DNA of 64,000 bases from Vitellaria paradoxa (lineage: Eukaryota > Streptophyta > Magnoliopsida > Ericales > Sapotaceae): the NCBI GenBank assembly GCA_019916065.1, contig CM034240.1, positions 45,334,026 to 45,398,025 on the forward strand, read 5' to 3'. Below, in pieces: positions 45,711 to 58,925 of this stretch. Position 1 is the first letter of the stretch. Each line of letters starts with the position of its first letter. The notes under the pieces were generated by a model that was not told the DNA's origin, searched no databases, and saw only the letters and a program-made list of their open reading frames with translations. A program made the position numbers and the translations under genes.

Positions 45711-46532
45711 CTAGCATAAAGATATCATACTTTGGTGTAATTTGTAAAATGACGATGAAATATAAGTGCATCTCTGGTCAATGTAAACATTAAAAAGAGG
45801 GGGGGGTGTTTTGGTGAAACAGGCTAATGTGGGGAGAGATGACAGATACATAACACAATAACTTATCCTGACATTTGTTAAACAAATTAGGCTACATGAA
45901 CTATGGGAAAAATATCATATCAATCACTCTACTGTATAATGATTTAGCTCGAGGTCCACAAAATTCTTGGTTTCCTTAACATGCCAATGATGCCATTTGC
46001 AGGTAATCTTTCCCTCTTAACAAAAGAAAAGACAAAAAAAGAGAGAATAGTGCGGCACTATCTTTTAATTAGCTTGATAATTCTTTCAGATAGTTGCAAT
46101 TCTCCATTATGTAAGAAAACTTTCTTGTTACTCGTTTCAGAGTTCAATTGCAACTACCCTAGAAGTTACCACACACCCTCCCTCCCACCAAGAAAAAAAA
46201 ATGAAGAAAATACTTTAGCTCTAGAAGAATCTTCAACCAAAGTCTCCAAAATAAAATCGAAGAGACCTTCGAACAATAGCTGATGGTATATTTCCACATT
46301 CTTCGTTCATGATTTACAAAGATAAGTAGACCAATCATAAGTCTGAACACTTGACATGCTTTTGTTAAGTTTTGCAGTCACTTTAGATGGATGACCACTG
46401 GAATGTACACTTGAAAACAGCAATGGATTTTGTCTTACCCCATTAAATCAAATGCAGAGAACTCCACAAGCCCCCCCCCCCCCCCAAAAAAAAAAGGAAT
46501 GAAGTAAAGATCAAATGCTAACCTCAACTTCA

Positions 46533-49500
46533 TCACCTCTTCCGCTTCACTGTCTTTAAATTCTTCAAGATATAAGCAATGACCTCCTTCAATGTGGCCT
46601 TTCTTCTCTCTTTAAAGTTCCACAGCTCAGAAATAACATACCTACCACTTGGGTTGTATTCATTCATCTCTTTCAAAGCACTTGTGACTGCCTCATATAT
46701 CTCAAGTCCCCATTCCTCCTTGAGTTTTTTCAGCAATTCATCTTCATCATTTATTACTTCCTGAATAGTGTACGATCACTTACAATCAATTAATTACCTG
46801 ACAATTCCTTGCTATCCAGACATGCAGTAAGAGATTATAAAATTCGACTTTAATCTTTAAACTGCAGCAACAGTATAAATTTCAATAAAAATAGGACAGA
46901 TTTTTAATGATGGTGAGTACACACGAGCAGAAATGGTTTTCATCCTGAATCCTCATGACCAACACACACACACACACAACCAAAAAATCATCATGCAGTG
47001 AGAAATGGCAACATCTAGGAATTTCTAATAAAATGATTCGCCATGTGAACCAGCAGAGTACCATGCACAAATGCCAGTCCAGTTTAATGACATGCCGAAG
47101 GCATACCTCAAGATTTCCCTCTGTTTTCACAATTTTAAATGGGTGCCAATCTGGGTTTTTCATCCTCTCTTGCCACAATGAGCAGAGTTCTGAGGCCTTG
47201 ATTGCTGCTTCCATAGGCGGAAATCTTTCCTTGCAAGTATTCTGAAATGGCTTCATTTCAATTTCTCCCATTCTCTTTATCCCAATAAGAGTGCGACTGC
47301 CCAACATGTCACTTAAGCCCTGAAGAGAGAGGAAGAGAGAGAGAGCAAATCATGAATTCACAGCATCATGAGGAAATATGGCTGGCCCACACAGCTGTGG
47401 CCAATGGAGGTTCTACAATAGCAGGAGGAATCTAGTAAGAGGATTAACAGTTCGATGATATGTTCAACATCAAATAATAAACCAATTAGTTTATATGCTT
47501 AGACGTTAAGAATGCTTTCGTTTTTTTTTTCCCCCCATCTAATTTCACTTAAATTATCATCAACATATAAATAGTAAGGCATCAAAAAACAAAATAGTTG
47601 GAACATGAAAGAAATCAGACCGCAATCAACTCTTTACGAGCTTCTTGCAGCTCGTCATTACTCTGGCGCTCTTTAATAATCAAGGTTTGATTTATGTCTT
47701 CCAAATCATTCATCTCTTCAACCTTCTGCTCCAATTCCTCATTCATCTCTTTTATCTTATTCTGAACAGCTGCATCATCTTCATCTCCAAGATGCTTCAT
47801 CACCTGCAGTTTTCCTTTAAGCTCTTCAATTTCCATCTCCAATTTCTGTTTAGCATCAAGCTGCCTTTCCAACTGAAGTATCTTGTTTAATGCCTCCTGT
47901 TTCTCCTTCTGTGCATTCAAAATGCTATCCAATGAGAGCTATGCAAATTGTACAAGAAAAGAAAAAAAAAAAAAAAGTTAAAAAGTACACCTTTTGCTCT
48001 TCAACTAGCCTTAAGACATTCTCATCAGCCTTTCTCTGCTCCATGGAAGCCATTTGCAGTGAATTGTTTTTTGTTGTATTCTAAAAAGAAAACAAGACGA
48101 CAAGTTATATTATTAACACATATGAAGAATCATCATATATCAAAATGCAATAGCTAGTACTGTCAACTGTTTTATTTATTTATTTATTTATTATTATTAT
48201 TTTTAGGCTGAAAACATGAAACAATAGAAATGGCCTATAAATTCCCATGCATGCAAAGTCATCATGTGTGAAACAATAGAAATGGCGTATAAATTCCTAT
48301 GCATGCAAAGTTTTCATGTGTTGCATGGTCATGTATAATAATAGAAGGACAAGCTAACAATTAGCTTAATAAGCATGAAGAATTATCATATATGAAAATG
48401 CAAGAGCTTGCTTGTGAATGACTGTAAACAATAATTTTTGTTTTAGTTTCCATTTATTTTTTCTAGAGGAAGATATAAAGTACTAGAAATGACATGGAGA
48501 TTTTATTCACTTATAAGTTTTCCAGGTGAGGAAATCTTCACATGTTTTGCGCATTCTAGATCTTAAAAGCGAACAATGCTTGGACGAATCAGAGGCAAAA
48601 TCTTAGATGCCATATTATGAAACTGAGATCATACGTATGTGTGTTCCAGTATGTGTAGGCACGCACAAAATGAACATGTATCACCTTTTCCTTCTCATCA
48701 TCAAGTTTCTGTCTCTCGCGTTCAGTTAATGCTTCACGTTTGTTCAGTTGTTTGCTCCAAGAATCAAGTTCCTTCCTCTTGACCTCTAACTCATAATTCA
48801 GCATTTCCTGTTCATCTAAAATTTTTCGAACACGCTCTCGTGCTAAACGCTGCATCTTCCTTGTTTCTGAGACATAATATTTATATATCACAAACTAAAT
48901 AAATTTCCTGTAATGAATCAAAAGGCAATACCCATCCATTTTCAATCCATTAAGACCCTAAATGTTCTCGAAGAGCCTCAACCAAAATTTCATTTTTTAC
49001 CTTCACAAACAACCGTTGGAACCCTATAATGAATTCAACATATGAACTTTAAAACAATTGTAACCGATTATTTTATATAGCTGCCATGTTATGCATTTGG
49101 TGTGGAGACCAATCATATGTAAGGAGAATACAGTTATGAATCTTCAAATGGATGGGCACAGAGGAGTGAGAGGAACCTTCAGTGAAAGCATGGTGTAGCA
49201 TGTCTTTCTCCTCAAGAATCCTACTCAGAGACATGGTCTTCTCATTGTACTTATACTGCAACTCATCCAAATTCTCGTTCTTTTTGTCAATCTCATTGGC
49301 CAGGTTAGCCACAATTTTGTTTCTATCTTGAATGGCTTCCTGAACAAGGTCAGAGATTGTCTTTAACACTCCATTTTTACGAAGGTATTCTCCAACCAGT
49401 CCGTCTGAATTATAATCATCTGCACGAGCAAACCATCCATAAATGTTTGAACTAGCAAGTCCTTTCTGAGCATTCCACTCTTTTTTACTTTGATGATCAG

Positions 49501-50080
49501 CTTCAAAAGACTTCTCAAATTCAATTGCACTCCGAAAACCAGTCCAGTCACTATCAAATTTGACAACAGCTTGGGCAGTTTGGTTCTGGTCATCCCAAAA
49601 AATCTCAACTCCTAGAGGTTTAAATTTAGAGAACTTCTCCAACCAATAATCACTGCTATCCACAGCTTTTGCATTTTTTGGTTCATTAACGATGTTTGTG
49701 ATGATTCCAGTCCACGGCCAACAATATAAATCATTTTGCTCAAACTTATCAGGTGCTGGAGGTAGTTCAATTGCACGCTGTGGTGGTGGCTCTGCCTCGC
49801 TTGCTAGGTCATTCTCCAAGTACATTGCAAGTGCAAGGTGGTTTGCCTTCTGTTTTGCTCTTCTGTTGGAGGAACCTTTACTCACTCCCGAAGCATGTTG
49901 AAGGAGGTCCTTATACTTGTAATCTTGTTTCTTCTTTCCCGCACAGAATGGGCACCTGAGCGTTCCATTTGCATGCTTTACTTTGTACTTCCCAGACTTT
50001 AGTTCCTCATAAGGTTTCTCTTTGTATTCATTGATCTCTGACTCACTGAAATCTGACTCTTCATCAGAACTATATTCCAT
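46533..50080 (-). CDS. FDM/IDN2-like RdDM factor (zf-XS, XS, coiled coil, XH)
   Basis: Minus-strand coding exons are 49177-50080, 48685-48866, 47991-48080, 47621-47908, 47107-47319 and 46533-46760, all GT-AG; the joined frame is 634 residues, the size of Arabidopsis FDM1. An acidic start leads to the zf-XS finger (C43, C46, H62; LRCPFCAGKKKQDYKYKDLL), then the XS domain at about 115-230 (WPWTGIITNIVNEP at 121-134), a long coiled coil (about 240-500) and the XH domain (about 505-634, with KRMGEIEMKPF and GRYVISELWNFKERRKATLK). FDM proteins bind double-stranded RNA with 5' overhangs through XS, dimerise through the coiled coil and act with IDN2 in RNA-directed DNA methylation. A TTTAAG acceptor just before the ATG and a GTATGT donor at 51416 imply a 5'UTR intron of 1.3 kb. 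All domains look intact. FDM1 versus its close paralogues cannot be decided here. Confidence 0.92.
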
Positions 50081-50979
50081 CGGACCTTAAACACAAAACA
50101 ATAATTGTTAGGAAAAGAACTACATCAAATAACTAAAGCAATGCCCATGGAAGATACACATCCAGAATACAGTCAAGTCCACTTTGAAATGAAAAACAAT
50201 AATTTTTCAAGAAACCAAGTAAAGACAAAAAACATATCACCAGCAAGTTTATGTAGCCAGGAAAGGTACCAACAAAAATTCACCAATGTTGTAAACTGAT
50301 AAAAGAATCACATTTTCATTTAATAAACTATGTACAGACTAATGCAATTTTGATGTAAACACCATAGTCATGTTAGAGTTGTGGCTCATATGGACTCATG
50401 GGAACACACAGAAGGTTGGGAGTTGTGGAATTTAACCTGCGATATAAAACTGCCAATTTAGAAATTCTATTCCAGCCCAATTCTAATTGGGTTTCTCGTT
50501 CCTATATATTTGGGACGTGTTGTATAACTAGGGCTAAGTTCAAGGGTTATGGTTTTCAATAAGTATGGGTTGAGAGATAAGTAAGGACAAGTGACAGGTA
50601 AGAACAAGTGACAAGGTTGTCTACAGTTCTTTAGGGTACAGTTATTTAGGGTTGAGAGAAAAGGTAAAAAGAAGTGACAAGATTGTCTAGAATTTTTTAA
50701 GATTCTCTCATATCTCTTATAATTCCATACTCCATTGTTCGAGTTTCTTATAATTGAAAACCAGTTTTCCATTGCCTATGGACGTAGGTAAATTGCCAAA
50801 TCACGTAAATCTTATAACGTAAATCTTATATTCTTCCATTGTGCGATTTTTCTTGCGTTCATTTGTGAGTTCGCCAGTATTTATCATGGTATTGCCACAA
50901 GGTCATCCAGCATTTCCACAACAAATCATAACTCATAAGGGAAGCAAGTGTGAAAATAAAGAACTAATGACGTCTATAC

Positions 50980-51023
<44 letters not shown>

Positions 51024-51570
51024 ACCCTTATGCATGTTATATAAGACTACAAAGGAAAAATATTAGCGCAACTGAAAGAATTTAGAGTGTCGAATGGGAT
51101 AAGCTCTAATGGTTTAAAGTAGTTCCAGCTAGACTAATTTCCGTAGTCCCCTGAAATGAACACCCAATAATATAATGTCCCCTGAAATTCTATTGCATAA
51201 GAAATTTCTAGGGTTCGATCAATGGAGATGGAACACATTGAGCAAAACCAAAGCCCAAAGCAGCGATAAACAACAGATCAACTCTCTAATCACAATAATA
51301 CATACGATTTATGCTTTCTAGTTAGGAAAAGAGGACATTACGTCCGAGACGATGACTAATTTACTGAATAATGCATAGAGTGAGAAGAGGGGTGAAGGAA
51401 AGAGTTTGGATACATACCTGAAATGGTGAAAGGATTGAGTAGTAGACAATTTCTGTAATTGCTCCAACCTGAACAATGGCTATTTCAGAGAGAGAAAAGA
51501 GAGGGTTGGGGGAAAAAACATGAAATTCTCTCCCTCTCTCTCTCTCCCTCTCTACATTTACCTATGCATT
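50081..51570 (-). other. FDM leader intron and first exon (inferred)
   Basis: The non-coding first exon is inferred at about 51417-51560, GA/CT-rich on opposite strands (CT run at 51532-51552). The intron holds a (TA)n tract at 50983-51020. I see no other gene. Confidence 0.5.
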
Positions 51571-51952
51571 TGGAGACGGTGAAGAGCGAGGAAGAGGAGG
51601 GGAATAATCCCCTGCGTCTCGGTAAATCGGAATTTTGCTGTAATAGTGCGATCATCGCCTTGGACATCATCCCAAAGGAAATGTTTGCCGTTCAAATTAA
51701 ATTTACCAAATGATCGTACGGTAAACAATTTCATTTCATGGTCTTTGAGAGTCTTGCTCTGACCAAAGTAGACTAGCAGTCCCACTTAAAAATAAATAAA
51801 TTGGGTGAAGTACACATACTAAAAGTACGTCCGATTTGTTTAAAATAATTAAAAAATTTTAAAAATTATTTATTTTTTACCACACTACATAAATTATAAA
51901 TTTATAAATCATCTTATTTTATCTTACTTTTTATCACTCTAAATATACCTTA
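51571..51952. other. FDM promoter region
   Basis: GC-richer to 51720, then AT-rich with a Tourist-like word TCCGATTTGTTTAAAATAAT at about 51828 and no matching end. No gene. Confidence 0.45.
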
Positions 51953-51961
51953 AATTACAAA

Positions 51962-54591
51962 AGGTAAATTATATCTAAATTCTCTTAACATTTGTATAAT
52001 TACACTTAAACTCTCTCACCATTTAAAATTTACAATTATCTTCTTATTTTAAAATATTACCTTCCTCTGTTAGTTTCCCATTAAATTTTAGTTAAAATGA
52101 TAGCGTGAGCCAAATTTTTTTTTCAATATACCAATTTGACCCTTTGCCATTTATTCACACCAAGCTGTTATTCTCTCTTTTACTTCTTCTTGTCCACCTC
52201 GCTTTCTTTCTCCATTAACTCCATAACTTCATATTATTTCCTAGTTTCTTTCGATTTTGATGTCTCTCGATCTCATTCGAACTAGTCCCCTTCTCATGCT
52301 TTTCCTTTATGTCGATAAAAAAAAAAAAGTAAGAGAATCAGCACAGAAATAGATAGCTGAACTTGGCCCCAAATGTTCTCAAAGCCTCGCAATTTGTTAA
52401 TGAAAGATGAACTCACTGCTGGTTTCTGTGGAGAGAGTGATGGGTGGGTTGGACGGCACTGGTGAAAGCACCAACGGTGAAGACAGCCTTCATAGTAGCA
52501 ATCGGGTGTTTGAAACCCATGGATTGGTTGGGAAATAGATCCTTGATTCACTTGAATAGAAACAGCGACCATCGCTGCGATTTGGGATTGAAAATCAACT
52601 GGAAAAAACATCAGCCATGGAGGCTAAGACTTAAGCATGTGTGTCTATATGTATGTATATATCTATGTGTTTCAACTGTATTTTTGTTGAATTTGATCTA
52701 GTTTTCCTATGCCCTACAATATATGTATATATATGTGACTCTGTGTATGTAATGGAGCTAGGGGGATGAAAAGGGGTGCACAAAAAACCAAGCAACCCAA
52801 AAACTGAATCAATCTAACTATTTTAGTTCGGGTTGGTTTAGTTCTGCACCATCTGTAGTTCAATTCTAAGTTAAAAATTAGGAAATTAATTTTTTTAGTT
52901 CGATTTTGAATTAGTATACATTCAACTACCTAACTAACCAGAAATCAACCCAAAAAATATAATAAATAATTATAATTATTTATAATATAATAATATAAAA
53001 GTTGGAGGATCATTGCATGGATACCTACTACCTACCGAGATCCCATTCGTGTATGTTGTTGTTTGCTATTACTCTCCTATCAGGAACCCAGTGTACAGGT
53101 TTGGAGGAAAGAGAGTCTAAAATTTTGAGCTTTTAAATGGGTTCGTGGTCATTTAGGTTGCTGCCACTGTCTTATTTGTTTGGAACAAAATATAATTGTT
53201 AAGTTGGCATTTTAAAAAAGTAACATTAAGTATCAAAGGGTAGTAATATTCTGGCATGCTGAGCAAAATTCCGAGAGATATAAGATTTACCAATTAATTC
53301 TGATCAAGGTGCAAGTTGTGTGTGTGGTTCTAACCTGACCTGAAAATAGGAACGATCCGACCTGAACTATCCTAAATCGAAAATAGACCCAACACAACCC
53401 TGAACTAGGTTGAATTGAAATCGAACAAAACCAACCCAATATTTTTGGTTTAGCTCAGCTCATTCTAATTTAAAATCAGTTCGGTTTCGAGTCCAATTCT
53501 TTGGAACCAATTGAACCCAAAAAAATTGGTTCAGTTTTGAGTTAAGTATAAACCCAAACTAAACTAAACTGACACATGCACACCCTAGATGAAACTGATG
53601 AGTTTTCGAGATTTTTTAATTTGCTATTTCCGAATCATGCTCGTGCTACTTGCAATAGATGATGGAATTATACAATTTTAATAGTGAGATTGGAATCCAA
53701 ATGATGAAGACGAAAAGGGAAGAACATATCCCAGTGAGGTCCTACAGTGTATGGACGAGTTTCCATTACAAACGCCATGCCCAAAATTGGAAGAACCCCA
53801 AAATTTTATTATATTTTTTTTGTTAAGTGTTTTGGGTATTTTTTATTTAAAATTTTTTAATTTCAGTTATCTCTAAAATAAAAACAAAAAAAATGTTTGG
53901 TGATATAATTTTATTTACAGCAATTGATTTTATTTACATAAAATATGTAATATTATTAAAAAAATATAAAATTAATTGAATTCAGTAAAATATATTTAAA
54001 TTTTATTTGATTAATTAATTTAATATAATATTTTTAAATTAATTATTTAATGTTATAAAATATTTATTTTTAATAATAATTACTTTTAATAAAATATATT
54101 AATAAATAACATAATTTAATAATAAAGTATTATTAGATTTAATAAAATGAATATTATTTAATAAAATATTTTAGTAAAATAAACCATGTTAATAATTATT
54201 ATTTTAATAGTTGTTTTAATTTTAATAAAATAAATATTTTAATATGTACTTATTATTAATTTTTATTTTTTAAAAAATAAATATTCTAGTATGTAATTAT
54301 TATTAATCTTAATTTAAAAAATAAATTATTTTAATCATTAATTATTATTTTAACTTTAATAAAATAAATTATTATAATTTTAATGAAATAAAAACGTGAG
54401 ATGAGAGTGATTTTGAGTTATGTATTGGGAGAAAAGAAAAAAAAAATAGGTCAAGGGCATAAATATCTTTTCATTAAAATATTAAGGATGTTAACAGCAG
54501 ATCTAACGAAGGGGGTGGGGTGAGTAACATTTCAAAATATAGGATTATTTGATAATTTCAAATGTTGAGGGGTTTTTGGTGTAATTTACCC
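51962..54591. mobile_element. Mutator-like element with captured sequence and nested hAT
   Basis: The left end AGGTAAATTATATCTAAA and the inverted right end GGGTAAATTACACCAAAA match the 30132 and 23704 elements and share TTAACATTTG/TCAACATTTG. The 9-bp duplication is AATTACAAA (51953-51961) versus AATTATAAA (54592-54600). A gene-like block at about 52330-52625 on the minus strand (frame with MVAVSIQVNQGSISQPIHGF) has an exon-intron look (CAGCAGTGAGTTC donor-like), source unknown. A hAT-type insertion lies at 52772-53586. The right third (53900-54400) is almost pure A/T. No transposase frame. Confidence 0.75.
52772..53586. mobile_element. hAT-type element nested in the Mutator element
   Basis: The ends AGGGGTGCACAAAAAACC and, inverted, AGGGTGTGCATGTGTCAG frame repeats of AACCGAAC/GGTTTAG words. 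The flanks GGATGAAA (52764-52771) and AGATGAAA (53587-53594) match at seven of eight bases. Confidence 0.65.
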
Positions 54592-54630
54592 AATTATAAA
54601 TATTTTCCTTAATATTTTGATAATCATATT

Positions 54631-56320
54631 TGTAACACCTTGAATTTTTATGCATAAATTTTATTTTTATTTTTTATTTAATTTCTATGCTTTGAAATTT
54701 TAATTTCATAATATAATCAAATTACATAATTTTAATTAGTTAATTGTACTACTAAAACATAAATAATATATATATTTATTTAATGGATAAATATTAGATG
54801 ATATGGCCACATGGCTATTAATAGCTTAATGATGGTTAGGGCTACGTGCCCAAGTTGATGACCAAAAAAAAAAAAATTAAACTTGGCTAGCAAGTTTGCT
54901 CGGCCAAAGCTTTGTACATATATAAATATATGTGTGCTTGGGTGCAAAATGGAGGAGACCCGAGAGGAACCGCGCGGAGGAAGGAAGAAAAGAAAAAAAA
55001 AAGAAGAAAAAAAATGAGGGAAAAAGGAGGAAATCTTGAGAAATTTTGGCGGAAAAATTGAGGTAAGTTATTTTGTTAAACTAAAATCAATTTTTTTATA
55101 AATATATATGTACCTTTTCTTTTGGGTTAGATAAATTAAATATGTGGAGGCTATGATGGCTATGTTTTATTTATTAAGTTTACATTAGTAATTAATTTTG
55201 GGTTATATTTTAACCACTCAATGCCTGATTTGTATATTTTATTGGACAAAAAAATTATTAGGACCCAAGGATAATCAGCAGTCACCCCCTCAGTAAATTG
55301 ACTTTCTCAGAATATCTACTGTCCAGGTGGGTGTATTAAACTTAAAAATAAAAGTAATTAAATATGAATAGCTACCTTTTATTTGTTTATTGCCGAATGT
55401 TCATGTTGTTAAATTCTGTTTGCTACTAATAAATTATTATATGTTAGTGGCGAATCGTGATTATTTGTGAGATAATAAATTTAAGAAATAATAATTTTCT
55501 AGTGAAAAAATAATAATAATAATATATTGTTACATATCAGCATAAGTTGTGTGCATTACACTTGCATTATGGTCAGATGGGACCAGGCCAGATGGGGCCA
55601 AAGAAAAAAAAATGCGGCCAGATGGGGCCAGAAATCAATAATATGCGGCCAGATGGGACCGAAGAAAATAATATAGCCAGATGGGGCTAATGGGACAAGG
55701 TAAATTAAAGCCACTGTCCACCATTGAGCGCTCAACTCATGAGCCAGATGGGGCCAAATGTATCTTGCATGATTATTTAAATCATTTATTATGCAAATGT
55801 GCTACGATACGGCCAGATGGGGCCTAATAATGACGGATTGTATATTGAGATATATTTATCTGATGTGACACAATTGAATTGATTATAAATTGGTTGTGGA
55901 ATAGTTACGAATATAATTGTTGTGAAATAATTTAATTTTTTTGCGTGCATATTTATTATCTTTTATTTTAAGTATAATACCTCCACTGAGTGTATGACAC
56001 TCATACTCAAATTTACACATTTCAGGTTGAATTTAGAAGTGGCTGTGAGTGATTAGAGGAGAACCTGAGTTGTTTAGCTTATATGTTAATTTTGATGTTT
56101 AAGGTTTGTATGAGCAGTTAAGGCTAGAACGGTATCAGACTAATATTTGGTTAGTTGAATAAGTTTATGTATGTTGGAGCTTTATGGATAATTTGTGTTT
56201 ACCCCTTTGTTTTAAACTTTACATGTTGCGCAAATATTGTTAAATTATATTTAGGTAAAAATTTTGATAATGTCTATCCTATTTAAGGGATTAAATGTAT
56301 CCTAAAATAGGGATGCGACA
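54631..56320 (+). mobile_element. Solo LTR of a Tekay/Del-type gypsy element
   Basis: The sequence begins TGTAACACC, ends GGGATGCGACA, and is flanked by ATATT at 54626-54630 and 56321-56325, a perfect 5-bp duplication. TGTAACACC starts are usual for Tekay/Del LTRs. A TATAAATATA box is at about 54920, followed by a GC-rich leader. Length 1690 bp; no internal domains or second LTR remain, so it arose by LTR-LTR recombination. It carries the GGCCAGATGGGGCC repeats. Confidence 0.8.
55571..55826. repeat. Seven copies of a GGCCAGATGGGGCC word
   Basis: Copies start at about 55571, 55586, 55616, 55647, 55674, 55742 and 55811, with zero to three differences each, separated by irregular AT-rich spacers of about 1-57 bp. 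Each copy is nearly self-complementary at its ends (GGCC...GGCC). Confidence 0.85.
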
Positions 56321-56325
56321 ATATT

Positions 56326-57193
56326 TATCATCTTTAATATCTAAAATTAAAATTATTTTCCTTGTTTTAAAATGTTGTTAATATTAATTTATTTTTATAA
56401 CCATTGGAATTTAACGGAAAATGTCAAAACAACTAAAATTTTTAGTATTGTTCTTATTTTATTTTTCTCTATTTCAAATCTTTGTCAATTTTATTTTTAC
56501 AAATTTCTAAAAATAAATAAAACACAAGCAAAAATAAAAAAAAAATTAAAGATTTTTGTAAATAAAACTTATGAAGATGTGAGATAGGAGGGTAAAATGA
56601 GAAAAATATCTAAAATTTTTATTATTTTTGTATTATATTTTAAGTTTTAATGGTTGATTTAGAGTAATGACTTAATATTAATAACATTTCAAAATAAGAG
56701 ACATGAATATAATTTTTAAATGTTAAAAATGATAAATATAATTATTTTTTTATTTTGTGTATATATATAATTTGTTTAGTTATAAAAAAATATATTAAAA
56801 AAATTTTTTTCCCATGCACCATTTGGTTCTTGAGTACGGGGGATATGTGTATATATATATATATATATATATGAAAAAACCGCGGATAAATGAAATAAAA
56901 TGTGATGAAAATGGGTACAATAGCCATTCTCCTCTCACTTTCTTTGGCAACAAATAGAATAAAATCACTTTTTATATATTCTCACTTATTTTTATTTCTT
57001 ATTTCCGATCTATTCAAATTAAAGTTAGTTTAAGGAAATTTTAATATTTTATTAATAATGATTTTCAAAATAAAAGAAAGAAAAAAAATTGACCCCCAAA
57101 AGTGTTCTTATTTGGTAGCATACGCAATTGATTTTTATCTAATAGAATCGTTGATTTTATTAGCTTTATGTTTCATGCGCCATCATAGGATAA
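56326..57193. other. AT-rich spacer
   Basis: A worn Mutator-type end (TAACATTTCAAAATAAGAG at about 56678) and a TA microsatellite at 56848-56871 are present. No gene. Confidence 0.5.
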
Positions 57194-57539
57194 TGTTAGT
57201 AGTGAATTAGAGTTGAATAAGTATATTAGAGAGATATTTATCTAGTGGATTACGTGAGTCTGGAAGATATGATTTGAATTAGGATAAGAAAAGAGAATTG
57301 TGGGGGAGTTTGTTCCTAATTTGTGGGGGGAGTGATTTTGTCCCAATCTATTTATATATAATCGCTTTTGAAGATAATAGTAAGCAGAATATATATCTTT
57401 TTGGTTAATAGTTAACTAACTTTGGAGATTCTAATTTTCCTTGAAACAAATCAATCGTTAATTATATTCATCTCCTTATATTTGAATATATCCAAAATAA
57501 GGAATAATAATAAATAGATCTCTATTTCTCGCGCCAACA
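57194..57539 (+). mobile_element. Possible small solo LTR
   Basis: The sequence runs from TGTTAGTAG to GCGCCAACA, the TGTTRG...CCAACA form of copia LTRs, with TATTTATATATAATCGC as a TATA-like site inside. The flanking 5-mers GATAA and AATCA do not match, so the limits are unproven. Confidence 0.4.
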
Positions 57540-57674
57540 AATCATCTCTCCATTAACCACATACCAGATCAGTGGCCAACCAATCACCTATCCATAATCC
57601 ATAAACTACATATCAGATTAGTTAGACAAGCACGTAACATTATGCTTGTAATTGTAAATTAGTAAATAACATAA

Positions 57675-58348
57675 TGTTGGTGAAAATTACGATAATAAAA
57701 AAAAATGGATCAACACCAAACTAGGTTGAGGCATAGGTATCTCGCTTTCTTTAAGGAGATTCAAGCCCTCTGCGATTGGCAAAGCCCGAGACTAATGCAG
57801 CAGTTATAATGTGACTTGTCCCTTCCAGGATACAACAATACAACTGAGCTGTATAGTTCACACCAACTCTACACAAGTGGTGGAACTCAAAGCTCCAAGT
57901 AGAAACACCCGCTCTATTTGCCTGATTGGACTTATAAAATATATTCAGAGTAAATAAGCATGTAAAGTTGATACATATATTAGCAATCTGTCGAAACCCT
58001 ATTTTGTTTATATGCAAATGCAGTGAACTATTCGCATTCCAACTCTCAAAGTATAAATGTTAAGTGCATGTAAATGCATTCAACTTTACACATTCCAACA
58101 CTCACTCATCTAGTTTTTCACATTCTAATATTCATCAAGAGTGAATGCACATGCAAAAGACACTAAAGGAATAGTCCTTTTGATCTTCCAATTGCCAAGA
58201 GTAAATTCATGCACTTTTATTGTTCCATAAAAATGTAAATGCTAATGCTAGTGCGTTACATAAAAAAAAAAAAAAAAAAACAAATGGACATAATAAAAAT
58301 ATGTGAAAGGACTTAATATATTATCATTAAATATTAAAATGTCCAACA
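57675..58348 (-). repeat. 3' LTR of the copia element
   Basis: 674 bp from TGTTGGTGAAAATTA to GTCCAACA. CATAA precedes it at 57670-57674 and should be the target duplication, but the partner lies beyond the other LTR, outside the window. Confidence 0.85.
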
Positions 58349-58361
58349 ATCCCCCACTCAT

Positions 58362-58925
58362 TTTAATATTTAAAAACTAATCAAGCAAAAAGGGACATTA
58401 TGCATGATGAGGGTGTGCTCTGCATTGAACCCCCACTAGTGAAACAACAACCTCTACTCCAAAGTCAATAGTGTGCTCGGTATTGAACTATGACTACTTA
58501 AGGAAAATAAAGAGTTATTGTCCGCACATAATAATCCAGGTGTTGACATGAGCTTTATTAGCCAGCACTTTACGGCCTTGTGTTGATCCCGGTGTTTCAT
58601 AAGCATATTGGAGATTAAGCTCGAATCTCATAGAAAGCAGCCCCACTTCCAAGCTTATATAGGTGAAATCTGTCAAGGGTGCTCCTGTAATTTTGACACC
58701 CTGCTCTTACGAGCCACAGATTTTTTCATTAAGAGTTTAAAGAAACTCAACCCTCCATACATTACAAGATAAATACACTTACACCATAGGGATAAACAAA
58801 TAAGACAGTGTATTTATTTATTTTTTATTTTTTCTTTTTCACAACGATGACCTTATGATTCGTTCTTCCCATTGAACTCGATTGCAGGATCTTTAGTCCC
58901 TGAGTTAGGTTTCTTCATATGTGGT
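58362..58925. other. Copia internal 3' non-coding region
   Basis: Between the RNase H end and the 3' LTR: no coding frame, T-rich run at 58817-58840. Confidence 0.6.

Noticed and set aside
52294..52611. 105-aa minus-strand gene
   Set aside because: It sits inside a Mutator-type element, lacks a recognisable domain and appears to span an exon-intron border.
55571..55826. CRISPR-like array
   Set aside because: Plant nuclear DNA, short 14-bp units, irregular spacers and location inside an LTR; no cas genes.
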